From assembly GCA_963930775.1 (NCBI GenBank), contig OZ005703.1:6386001-6450000 (forward strand): DNA of 64,000 bases, given 5' to 3'. Position numbers and translations under genes: made by a program. The notes beneath the pieces are model-generated. The model was not told where the DNA came from. It ran no database searches and was given only the letters and a program-made list of their open reading frames with translations. Source of the stretch: Cliona cf. orientalis (Eukaryota > Porifera > Demospongiae > Clionaida > Clionaidae). Positions 1-9,159 of the stretch are shown piece after piece. Each line of letters begins with the position of its first letter. Positions within the stretch are counted from its first letter, which is position 1.

Positions 1-34
1 TTTTGTTTTATTGATTGACAAAGACACCATCATC

Positions 35-1612
35 TCACAGATAATGTTGCGAAAGAAACAGCAACGGCCCCCTGAGAGACCCACTAATTGCACTATCTGT
101 GGCTAGTATTGCACCACCATTCCTAGCTTTGTTATTGAGAAAATTCACAACTCCTGGACCAATAAAACGAATTATCGATTTAAAGCTTGTTATTGCCCCA
201 CCTTCTTGATGTATAAGTGTGGCATTTGCATTGATCTTGTCAGCTGATTCTGTGCAATATTTGAAGTTAGATGCACCAGTGAAATTGACATGGCTGTGGT
301 ATACATGAAGTGATCCCAGATTGTTTTCAAACGTGCTATTGGCTGCGTATATTTGGCAGTTGATACAAAATATTACTCCTCCATAGTAAGTTCCTGCATT
401 GTTATTGCTAAATTGAATATCAAGCATACTTAAGTTACCACTGTAACACCCGATGGTTGCGCTATCATATCCCGCACTGTTGGAAGTTAAGTAGCAATTG
501 GTAAAAGTGATTGAGGATAGAAGTGTCTCCATGACTCCACTGTGGAATGTTGCGCTGTTGTTTGAAAAATTGCTACCACTTGCGTTGAAGGTAGAGTCAT
601 CTGCATATATCACTCCTCCAACACGAGCAATGTTTTCATTGAAGGTGCTGCCAGTGACGCTAACAAATGGATTATAATATACGTACATTACTCCTGCTAG
701 AACTGCACCATTACCAATAAATCTGGAACTATTGAATATGTGTGTGCTGTTCTTTGATATCATTACTCCACCATACCCCATTGCTTCATTTACACTGAAG
801 CTACTATTGCTGACATATATAAACGAGTTAGTTATTGCCATGGCTCCGCCACCAAAAGCACTGTTGTATGTAAAGGTGCTTCCAGTCACTTGCAAGTTGC
901 TGCCATGAGCAAACAGTGCGCCTCCCATCCATGCAGCGTTTTCAGTAAATGTGGTAGTGTCGATTAGAATATCACTGAAGGCTGCAAATATTGCTCCACC
1001 AGCAGATAAAGAAGTATTATTGTGATTTTGAAGTAGTTCTAGTTTGCTCGCGATTTCATGTTCAATAGGAGTCTCAATTTCTTTGCCATAATTGTGAACA
1101 AAAGAATTTCTTTTGATTCGAGCTGATCCTACTTGGAATAAAATTATTGCTGTGCCTCCTCCATCTCCTAGATCTGCACCCTGGAAAATGGTGTCCTCTG
1201 CTACGAACTGTTCCACTTGTGTGACTCTGTTATTTCCACAACCAATGAAGTGTAGATGCTGGATAGATACAAGTTTTGTGTGGGTAATAACAAACGTTGC
1301 TGAGATGCTGATGCATTGTAAAAACACAGTTTCATTGACATCAGCAACTTTTTTCATTGAGAAATTGTCTGCTTGAGTGATTGAGAGCTCTCTATTGAGA
1401 GTATGATTTCCTGGCAGAAAGGAGAGAGATAGAGTCCCGGTATCTGCAATGCTATAATTTCTTTGTAAGTTTTTTGCCATCGATGAGATTGTTATGCAGG
1501 GAGGTTGAGGGCAAGGAGTGTTTGGTGATGGTGTGATGTAGTAGTGGACTGCACTGACAGTAGACTCGGTGCATACTGAAACAAGGAGAAGGGAGAGAAT
1601 AAATCCACTCAT
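35..1612 (-). CDS. Secreted right-handed beta-helix (Pmp-like) protein, possibly C-terminally truncated
   Basis: Starts with a clear signal peptide (residues 1-21, ending STVSA) followed by HYYITPS and a short Cys/Pro segment, which I recall as the usual opening of sponge Pmp-like surface proteins. From about residue 200 to 520 there are repeated short units with GGA(I/L/M/V) plus SxFxxN and N-glycosylation sequons (GGAIFA, GGALFA, GGAMAI, GGVMIS, GGVIYA, GGAILA), the signature of beta-helix coils related to chlamydial polymorphic outer membrane proteins. Likely an extracellular adhesive or recognition surface. No membrane anchor is present. The frame ends in TGA at 35-37, but the same frame continues with DDGVFVNQ, resembling the next coil, before a second stop. 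The copy may therefore be truncated, or a splice near the window edge is missed. Function beyond surface binding is inference. Confidence 0.7.
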   Translation of the reverse strand: MSGFILSLLLVSVCTESTVSAVHYYITPSPNTPCPQPPCITISSMAKNLQRNYSIADTGTLSLSFLPGNHTLNRELSITQADNFSMKKVADVNETVFLQCISISATFVITHTKLVSIQHLHFIGCGNNRVTQVEQFVAEDTIFQGADLGDGGGTAIILFQVGSARIKRNSFVHNYGKEIETPIEHEIASKLELLQNHNNTSLSAGGAIFAAFSDILIDTTTFTENAAWMGGALFAHGSNLQVTGSTFTYNSAFGGGAMAITNSFIYVSNSSFSVNEAMGYGGVMISKNSTHIFNSSRFIGNGAVLAGVMYVYYNPFVSVTGSTFNENIARVGGVIYADDSTFNASGSNFSNNSATFHSGVMETLLSSITFTNCYLTSNSAGYDSATIGCYSGNLSMLDIQFSNNNAGTYYGGVIFCINCQIYAANSTFENNLGSLHVYHSHVNFTGASNFKYCTESADKINANATLIHQEGGAITSFKSIIRFIGPGVVNFLNNKARNGGAILATDSAISGSLRGPLLFLSQHYL

Positions 1613-2008
1613 GGTTTAGATATCACTTCGAATCCTCAATTGTTGACGTTTTGTAATTGAATAATGAAAGCTAGCTATCCACTGAATGATAAATTCTGTG
1701 CTCTGTAGGGCTTTAAATAGAGCACAGTCGCATACTATTACCGAGTATAATAATTATATTATGCATTTCCCCCACATCTAATGCAGCTATTAATTATGTA
1801 ATTTATTAATTACTACTATGTGCTGGCAAAAGCTATTAATTCATTGGTACAATTAAGCAGACACCAATAGAAACTTCCTTCAAGGGTGTGGGCATAATAA
1901 TAATTATTTTATTATCGAGGATTAGACTGTTGGCACAATAATGTAACCTCATTGATACAGTAATGAATTATTATTACACTTGAACTTGGCTTCATTTATT
2001 ATTGTACA
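1613..2008. other. Upstream region of the beta-helix gene
   Basis: AT-rich non-coding stretch 5' of the minus-strand beta-helix gene. It should hold that gene's promoter, but I see no motif I can defend. No family-gene fragment is visible here. Confidence 0.4.
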
Positions 2009-2229
2009 TACCGTATAGCCGGAAATATTGGCGGGCATTAAATTTGGCGGTTTAGTCCAAAATCGCTATTGCAAGAATATTGGCGGATTTAAATTTGGCG
2101 GTTCGGTACGGGATCGCCATACGTATATATGCGAGTAGGAAATTTTGGCGGATTTTAATTTGGCGGTTGTAATATAGACCGCCAAACCGCCAAATTTAAT
2201 TCCCCGCCAAATTTTCCGGCTATACGGTA
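2009..2229. mobile_element. MITE with terminal inverted repeats TACCGTATAGCCGGAAA
   Basis: The left end TACCGTATAGCCGGAAA is mirrored at the right end as TTTTCCGGCTATACGGTA. The interior is built of alternating TTGGCGG and CCGCCAA units, so the whole 221-bp element folds on itself. TACA stands just outside each end and may be the target duplication. There is no coding capacity. Two decayed relatives lie in reverse orientation near 47231 and 51786. Confidence 0.85.
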
Positions 2230-2844
2230 TACATACATGGGTGTGTGCCTAATCGTTTTCCTGCATGTGGTGTCATGGTAACCCATTCGGTAGTTTGGGA
2301 AGATTTTGTGCTAACCTATTTGCCATTCCTACTGTGAAAGGATATTATAGCATGCAGCAGAATAATATTATGATGTTCTTAATCTGTGCATCAATCTGCC
2401 ATGATTATTGTTTGTGTGGGTTGATGTGTCACAGTAATTTGATTCAGGACTGCAGAAGTCATGCATAGGTTTAATGTTGATATTACTAAATAAATGTGAG
2501 TCATGGAAATTATGCTGATTGTAGTAATAGTGGTGTAATATTACGTTATGCTGATGGTGCCATATCTAAACCTTCACATCTATGAAGTTATCTCGGTACA
2601 CTAGCTCTTAATTTGTATCTAAACAAGTTCATTCCCTTAAATTGAAACATTTTTCATGTATTTATTGAGTCTGTCAAGAAAAAGGTCCTAGGTTAATAAT
2701 ATTACTTCACGTATTATTTGAATCTAGAGGGACTCGTCATGACTGATTAAGATAAACTAGCTGGTACAATGTCATGTTCTGCTTACAGTTGTCACACACC
2801 CACATGTACAAAAGTGCCTGCTCCCGTATACACATGTATTAGTA

Positions 2845-3070
2845 CACATATCAAAGCTTATAGAACACATCAAAGCTTACAGAATCGTTATGATAGGCAG
2901 ATAGTGCAGTAACCAGAAAAAAAACATGCATGGTATACTTATCAAAACTGCAATAATAATCAGAGGAACGACCCTGAATCAACTGAAGTATTTCCCAGCT
3001 ATGAGAGTTTGTAAACTGAAGTCTCGCTTTTGGATTCAACTGAACTTGAGCCAATAGAATTTACCTAAGA
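2845..3070. repeat. Dispersed repeat R1, copy 1
   Basis: Contains the shared blocks ATCAAAGCTTA, TTATGATAGGCAGATAGTG, GACCCTGAATCAACTGAA and TGGATTCAACTGAACTTGAG. Similar copies occur near 19500-19735, 46890-47110, 49370-49590, 51490-51690, 53930-54170 and 63385-63600, always in the same plus-strand orientation whatever the direction of the neighbouring gene. It is non-coding as far as I can see. Between 2230 and 2845 I see nothing recognisable. Confidence 0.7.
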
Positions 3071-3168
3071 GTCGGATCAGTTCTCTTAAAGCAATACTAC
3101 GAATTCAGTTCTCTTGTAGCAATTATTTATACTACAAATTCAGTATTTCAATACTGAATTCAAGGATC

Positions 3169-4812
3169 ATGGAATGTACAATTGCATTAGTCACTCTGGC
3201 CATAATCTTATGTAACCAGCCAGAGAGAGCACTGGCTGATTATAGATTCATCCGTGAATTAGCTAACTGCAGTGATGATAGCATGTGTCCAACATGGTTC
3301 ACCTGTACCTCACAGAAAAACTGCCACTGTGGATACTGGTACGACGGTGAAATTATGTGCAAGGAAGATCACCACACTTCGTATATTTTCGACTGCTACT
3401 GTATGACTTATGATGATGATACTCAGTCAACATACCTTGGATCATGCTTTTACAATTGTCATAGTAGTGCCAAATATAGTCGCTTACCAGATAATCCAAA
3501 GCAGCTGATAAACAATTCAGTATGCACAGAATTTCACAGAGCAGGCCTATTATGTGGTGATTGTGAAGAGGGGTATAGTCCACTAGTACTCTCATACAAT
3601 CTCAGTTGTGTGAAGTGTCCAGATGGCCATAAAAACTGGTGGAAGTTCATCTTATTTGGATTTGTGCCTCTTACATTCTTCTACTTCATCGTGCTCCTGT
3701 TTAACATCAATGTGACCTCTTCTCATCTTCATGGAATCGTTTGGTTCAGTCAAGTATTATCAATGCCCATTTTCACACGTGGGTTAATGCTTGCTGTCTT
3801 CAAGAGAAAGAAAACATTGAAAGCTGTGAAGGTATTGTTAGTTTTCTACAGTTTTTGGAATCTTGATCTTTTTCGCTCTGTAATTCCTGATATTTGCCTG
3901 AATGTAACTACTCTCCAGGCATTGGCTTTGGATTACCTAATTGCATTTTATCCCTTTCTACTTTTATTAATTTCATATTTCTGTATTAAGCTTTATGATC
4001 GAAAAATCTGTTTAGTTGTTGCAATATGGAAGCCATTTCGGAGTGTGATATCGATCTTCCGTAAGTCTTGGAAGGTTCAGACATCACTTATTGATGCCTT
4101 TGCTTCTTTCTTTTTGCTATCATACGTTAAAATCATGAACGTGACTATGGACCTTCTAGATTCTACTGAAATACATCAGCTTGGCTTAAATATATCTACA
4201 TTAGGAGTTTTCTATTCCCCAACTGTCACATACTTTGGACATGATCATCTGCCATATGCTATTTTTGCACTGACTGTCTGTATTTTATTTGTGATTATCC
4301 CCCCGATTGTTTTAATTCTCTATCCTTTTCGGTGCTTTCAAAAATGTCTTTCCTTTATTCCACTGAAGTGGAACTTGATTCTTCACGGGTTTATTGACAC
4401 ATTTCAAGGCTGCTACAAGGATGGAGCAGAACCTGGAGCATTCGACTGCCGATGGTTTTCAGCGTTAATAATGCTCATCCGACTATTCATAAATTTCATG
4501 TTTGCAACAAACAGTTCATCAAGTACACTCTTCCTGGCCTCTATCATCTTAGTGCTTCTCTATCTGATAGCCATTATCAACATTCAGCCCTATAAGATGA
4601 AAGCTATCCGTTATCCGTCGACAAATTCACAATTTATGGTATTCCTTAGCCTTTGCTTAATTGCATTATTAGGGAGAGCATCTCTTCCAAGTGGAGCTCA
4701 AGGATTGAACTATCACACTATAATGGAAATATTATTTACATCATTTGCATTTGGTCCTCTTTTTTATATTATATTTCTTATTTGTTATTGGCTAGTTTCA
4801 AAGAAAAGATAA
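3169..4812 (+). CDS. Multi-pass membrane protein with Cys-rich ectodomain, subfamily A (547 aa)
   Basis: Single uninterrupted frame. Signal peptide residues 1-23 (ending ERALA). The ectodomain to about residue 155 carries the full 15-cysteine pattern (opening NCSDDSMCPTWFTC), then the juncture CVKCPDGHKNWWKF and 9-10 hydrophobic segments. The loop reads FQGCYKDGAEPGAFDC, with Ala where other subfamilies have Thr. Between the second and third membrane segments it has a basic stretch (KRKKTLK) not seen in subfamilies B-F. The tail is very short (SKKR). It is the only intact A gene here; fragments of close relatives lie at 19283 and 26657. Function unknown; a surface receptor or channel is inference. 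The start is the ATG directly before the signal peptide. Confidence 0.85.
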   Translation: MECTIALVTLAIILCNQPERALADYRFIRELANCSDDSMCPTWFTCTSQKNCHCGYWYDGEIMCKEDHHTSYIFDCYCMTYDDDTQSTYLGSCFYNCHSSAKYSRLPDNPKQLINNSVCTEFHRAGLLCGDCEEGYSPLVLSYNLSCVKCPDGHKNWWKFILFGFVPLTFFYFIVLLFNINVTSSHLHGIVWFSQVLSMPIFTRGLMLAVFKRKKTLKAVKVLLVFYSFWNLDLFRSVIPDICLNVTTLQALALDYLIAFYPFLLLLISYFCIKLYDRKICLVVAIWKPFRSVISIFRKSWKVQTSLIDAFASFFLLSYVKIMNVTMDLLDSTEIHQLGLNISTLGVFYSPTVTYFGHDHLPYAIFALTVCILFVIIPPIVLILYPFRCFQKCLSFIPLKWNLILHGFIDTFQGCYKDGAEPGAFDCRWFSALIMLIRLFINFMFATNSSSSTLFLASIILVLLYLIAIINIQPYKMKAIRYPSTNSQFMVFLSLCLIALLGRASLPSGAQGLNYHTIMEILFTSFAFGPLFYIIFLICYWLVSKKR

Positions 4813-5447
4813 GAATATTTACAATGTCAATATACATGAACGCATTCACACTTGTCTATCGAACAATGAAGAATGAGTCACAACTTAAAGTATTCATGTG
4901 TGTATTATCTCATGCCTACTGCATATAGTAATCGTTTCTATAATATTATAATACGCTGAATTTGCTATACTGTAGTGAAATTTCATGTGTTTATATCGTA
5001 TTCATGCATAATTATTCCATATAAGATCAATTATGAAAGCACTCTATCCTACAAGAATAACACCTGTAAGTGGAACAATTATTTATATGTTTGTTGCAGT
5101 TGCAAACTGATATTTCAAAGGCACACCGCATCTATTATTCATACTCATTAATCTGGAGAGTTCGTACACTGCTTCGAGCAGCTGCTTGCAGTGAGAGGTG
5201 TGGCTTATGCAAATTGCAATGCTGCTTCCATCTGCGCATGTGCACTGTACTAATATTATATAGATAGTGCACAGACTATGTCACTGCATGTACTCTCTGT
5301 GAGGACGTACTGTTAATAGATGATCATGAATACTAGCCACATTATCCCATGATTGTGACATCAAACGTACTTGTTTAGGAGCATAATAATTGTATTATTC
5401 TTCTAGTCAGTTATAGATATATGCACTATAGCCATATATGTATACTT
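4813..5447. other. Intergenic stretch with nothing recognised
   Basis: AT-rich sequence downstream of the A gene. No convincing reading frame, RNA gene or terminal repeat was seen. Confidence 0.4.
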
Positions 5448-5631
5448 GTTGGTAGTTGCTTAGCAACCAAAGTTTTTATAGGCAATTTGCCGGCTATGGG
5501 AAGGGGTTGGGTCATCATGAAGTAGGCCAATGATGAACAGAGGTCAACTACCAACAAAATAGTTATCTGCCAGTATTTGGGGTGCATTCGACCATGCATC
5601 TCATGCACCCCAATTACTGGCAGATAACTAT
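5448..5631. repeat. Two adjoining inverted repeats (fold-back element)
   Basis: GTTGGTAGTTG near 5449 is mirrored by CAACTACCAAC near 5545. Directly next to it, a 29-bp arm at 5559-5587 is mirrored at 5603-5631 with one mismatch and a 15-nt loop. Near-perfect arms suggest a young hairpin element or two nested MITE ends. No coding capacity. Confidence 0.75.
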
Positions 5632-5793
5632 TATATGCAGCCTAGATCTACTGTGGTATAATGCTTAGCTTATTTGCATCAATACACATATACTTACATA
5701 GATGTTACTATGATAGAGAATATGCAAACTGTATGCAATTGAGTCCAATTGTGAAGTATAAACAACCAATACGTTATAGACCCCCACCTGAGC

Positions 5794-5832
5794 TGTATGG
5801 AGTATAATGCATGAGTGCGTTATCCATACAGC
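5794..5832. repeat. Short hairpin CTGTATGGA / TCCATACAG
   Basis: CTGTATGGA and TCCATACAG flank a loop containing TAATGCA and GTGCG. The same core, with longer arms, occurs at 26101-26183, so the two may be relatives of one hairpin family. Confidence 0.5.
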
Positions 5833-5854
5833 CAACTGGTGTGACAGCCATGTT

Positions 5855-6292
5855 TGCAGCTCAGGTCCCATGGCAGAAAAGATGATCAAGGAGGTGACTG
5901 GGCATAAATCTTCTAAAGCTCTGGCTCTGTGTGAGCGCCCTACCCTTGTCCAAAAGCAAGCATTGTCTAAAGTGCTTGCTGGTGGTTCAGGAACAACTTC
6001 TAGCACTTCGTTTAGTGAAGAAGTGGACAAACTGAGATGCAAGGAGATAGGAGCTATAGTGCAAATGTCTGAGCATCACCTACACGCTAAGTCAGCTCTT
6101 CCTGCAGGCCTTTTTTCCTCCCGAGTTTCAAATTGCACCATTAACTTTGCACCTAAAACTATCAACATTGGAGTTGGAATTGGTGGAGCTGCCAGCACAC
6201 AGGAAGATGAATTTGATTTCTGGACCATTGTTTCTAACATGCACTGCTGGACTATTAGAGAACAGTGGGTGTATGTATCTACAACTAGCTAG
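5855..6292 (+). pseudogene. C-terminal relic of a tyrosine recombinase, Crypton-like
   Basis: The frame reads IKEVTGHKSSKALALCER followed by PTLVQKQALSKVLAG. This resembles the (T)GHxS...YER...Q...S..L end of tyrosine recombinases of the Crypton type and host genes derived from them; the catalytic Tyr position would be the Cys in ALCER. Downstream the frame has VSNCTINF, like the N-C-T-I/F-N-F tail I recall in cnidarian and sponge Crypton-like proteins. No N-terminal half is present within reach, and the upstream 16 codons look like run-in from the 5794 hairpin. Either a transposon fossil or a stray exon of a domesticated copy. The call rests on motif memory. Confidence 0.45.
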
Positions 6293-6598
6293 TGTGTATC
6301 TCAGTATATGTACATTGTAGGCTTCTGTTTTGATCTGTGAAGGTGACTGTCTAGCTTGTGTTTATTGCCCCAGCAGCTGACTAGCATGTGCTGTTTATTA
6401 TCACAGGGCAGTAACAGTGATATTGCCCTAACCACGGTACAATACCACATATACATAGATCTACATCACAATTGGGCTACAAACAACCAATACACAATAT
6501 ACTGCAATCACAATCACCGTACACAACTGCTGACTTTGCTACATTATACCTCTACTTTAAATTTTCAAGTGATGGCAATGAAGTAGAGTTTGAATGCC

Positions 6599-8278
6599 AT
6601 GACGTCTTGTAAATTACAAAACATAGTACTTTTAGTGTTTATAGTAGCTGGCCAGTCAAACGCTCAAAAATTTGGTAAGCACACCGATGGGGACGCTAAT
6701 TGTAGCGATGGCAGTGTATGTCCAACGTGGTATGTTTGTAATGAACAAAAACGGTGTGACTGTGGTGGTGGCAGTGATTACGACAGCAGGGTTGTGTGTG
6801 ACAATGAGAATCTTCGTTCTGCTGTATTGGACTGCAATTGTGTGACGTATGATATCAAGACAAAGTCCACCAGTGTCGGATCTTGCTATTACAGCTGTGT
6901 GAAACGCAAAGATCCATATACATGGCTGCCAGAAAATCCAGAAACATTAATCAATGGATCAGTCTGCACTAGTTTTAATAGAGCAGGCTTGCTGTGTGGT
7001 GATTGTGCACAAGAACACAGTCCATATGTACTATCGTACAACCTCAGTTGTGTAAGGTGTCCAGATGGCCATAAAAACTGGTGGAAATTTTTCATCGTGG
7101 CATTTGTGCCACTAACATTCTTCTATCTCATTGTGATACTCTTTAACATCAATGTGACATCGACACGCCTTCATGGAGTTGTTTGGTACAGCCAAGCTTT
7201 ATCAATTCCTGTTTTAGTACGTTTAATATTGCCCGTCATCAGTCATAGAGCACCGGCACTACTGACTCCAATGAAGATAACATTCATCTTTTTTAACTTC
7301 TGGAATCTTGACATACTTCGTTCTGTCCTTCCTGACATTTGTCTCAATATAACCACCCTACAGGCCTTAGCTTTGGACTACCTAATTGCACTCTATCCTT
7401 TTCTACTAATACTAGTCTCGTATATTACTATTGAGCTTCATGATAGAAAGTTCTTGTGCACAGTAATCATGTGGAAACCATTTCAGAAACTCCTTTCAAT
7501 ATTTCACACGTCATACGATGTACGTACGTCAGTCATCGACTCGTTTGCTACATTCTTTTTGTTAGCGCATGTCAAGGTTTTGAGTGTCACCACTGATCTT
7601 CTCACTCCTACTATAGTATATCAGTTAGGCTCAAATGCATCCACAGTTGGAGTATACTACTCACCAACTGTCCAATATTTTGGAGATGAGCACCTTCCAT
7701 ATGCCATACTAGCTTTGGTTATCTTTACATTGTTTGTAACCATACCTACAGTTTTACTTTTTCTTTATCCCTTTCAATGCTTTCAGAAATTTCTTTCCCT
7801 CTTTCCCTACAACTGGCACGTTCTCCGTGCCTTTGTTGACTCCTTTCAAGGCTGCTACAAGGATGGGACTGAACCTGGGACATTTGATTGCCGATGGTTT
7901 TCAGCATTTACAATATCAATCCGACTCATGTTTTTTGTCATATTCGGAATAACTAGGTCATGTATGTTCTTTGTATACGCTACCAATATATTAGTTATCC
8001 TTCTCATAGCAATTATCAATATTCAGCCGTACAAGAAGGAATCTGTTCGTCGTCCTTCAACAGATTCCACATTTTTTGCTTTTCTTACTACTGTATTCAT
8101 TGTGCTTCTTGGACAAGAAGTTACCACAACAAGGATTGAAGATATAGCAACTCTTGTAACTGGATTTATACTTGCTTTAATCCCACTTTTCTATACCATT
8201 ATTCTCATTACTTCTTGGCTAGTGACTAGCTATAAAAGGAGGCAGGCTAGCTGTTCCATCATAACCTTGTTGCTTTAA
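6599..8278 (+). CDS. Multi-pass membrane protein with Cys-rich ectodomain, subfamily C (559 aa)
   Basis: Start set at the ATG of MTSCKLQNIVLLVFIVAGQSNAQ's first codon, which gives a clean 23-residue signal peptide and matches the paralogue at 32235; the open frame upstream begins only with TTG. The ectodomain has a Gly-rich insert (GGGSDYDSR) between the fifth and sixth cysteines, and the juncture reads CGDCAQEHSPYV rather than CEEGYSP. Membrane segments follow CVRCPDGHKNWWKF. The FQGCYKDGTEPG loop is intact. The C-terminus is longer and more hydrophobic (RRQASCSIITLLL) than in its paralogue. Intron-free. Same strand as its A and D neighbours. Function unknown. Confidence 0.85.
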   Translation: MTSCKLQNIVLLVFIVAGQSNAQKFGKHTDGDANCSDGSVCPTWYVCNEQKRCDCGGGSDYDSRVVCDNENLRSAVLDCNCVTYDIKTKSTSVGSCYYSCVKRKDPYTWLPENPETLINGSVCTSFNRAGLLCGDCAQEHSPYVLSYNLSCVRCPDGHKNWWKFFIVAFVPLTFFYLIVILFNINVTSTRLHGVVWYSQALSIPVLVRLILPVISHRAPALLTPMKITFIFFNFWNLDILRSVLPDICLNITTLQALALDYLIALYPFLLILVSYITIELHDRKFLCTVIMWKPFQKLLSIFHTSYDVRTSVIDSFATFFLLAHVKVLSVTTDLLTPTIVYQLGSNASTVGVYYSPTVQYFGDEHLPYAILALVIFTLFVTIPTVLLFLYPFQCFQKFLSLFPYNWHVLRAFVDSFQGCYKDGTEPGTFDCRWFSAFTISIRLMFFVIFGITRSCMFFVYATNILVILLIAIINIQPYKKESVRRPSTDSTFFAFLTTVFIVLLGQEVTTTRIEDIATLVTGFILALIPLFYTIILITSWLVTSYKRRQASCSIITLLL

Positions 8279-9015
8279 AGATTGTGTATCTGCATACTGT
8301 AGTGTAATTAAGAAGCTGTTTGTTATCTATTATCATTAACTTTTGTGTAAAAGTCAGATATTGCAACACTTAGTCTATCACCATGCATTTATGAATTATT
8401 ATACATATACCAGAAAGCTATATGCATTGTCAAGTGCTTTGAACCTCATTATCTCATGATTGTATACCTCAAGATATGGAATCAGTATGCGCACAAAAAG
8501 TAATGGCAAGGGATAGATCAATAATGAAGATAAGCTAGTACACACTGACAATAGACTAAGTGTGCTTGTGTACACAACTGGTAATACCCCAGAGAGAACA
8601 CTTTGAATGAGCTCAATGGGAAAATTTGTCAACCATAATTGCATTAAAATTTAGTACATAGCTATGTATCAATACATTATCAAGTGAATACTATAGCAAA
8701 ACACGTCAGCCAAAACTGGAATTTTTTGGCATGAAATGTTAGTCATATCTACAGTATTATAGCACATCTATAGCATTCTCTACCAAATAGCCCAATTGAA
8801 TTTTAGCATGCTCCAACATGCTGTGATTTATAGCATTATACATGTGTATGTATAATATGTACTATATATGATTATTTTTTGTGCCATGGTATGCAGTATC
8901 GATTTGGGACACACCACCAAATTTTATTCCCACTATATATATATGGCAATATTTCTAGCCGCATGGTACAATGTGTTTGTGCAATATAATACACTCAGAA
9001 TGATAATCTTTTCAT
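8279..9015. other. Intergenic stretch with nothing recognised
   Basis: AT-rich, no supported gene. The 81-codon minus-strand frame at 8399-8644 has no family resemblance and looks fortuitous. Confidence 0.4.
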
Positions 9016-9159
9016 AAATTTAGTATCCATTGGCAAGTAGTTGATCATTACCTACGCTTTCAGCATCTGTAGTTTTTTGACAAGTATTCCCAGGAGGGTA
9101 AACGCTAAAGCTATACGAAGGTGTTTGCATGCGATCAGATCTATGCAGAAATAGCGAAC
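9016..9159 (+). promoter_or_regulatory. Conserved 5' flank of subfamily D
   Basis: Sequence running from AGTAGTTGATCATTACC through CTTTCAGCATCTGTAG and TATTCCCAGGAGGG to the ATG. It is matched, on the other strand, upstream of the D genes starting at 13952, 22580 and 29097. Conservation up to the start suggests 5' UTR or promoter copied with the gene. Confidence 0.55.

Noticed and set aside
35-1612. Bacterial (chlamydial) origin of the Pmp-like gene
   Set aside because: Eukaryotic-type spacing, AT-rich flanks and sponge-like N-terminus; such proteins are common in sponges. A single similarity in fold does not show recent transfer.
6356-6586. 76-codon plus frame before the C gene
   Set aside because: No motif, no counterpart upstream of the other C gene.
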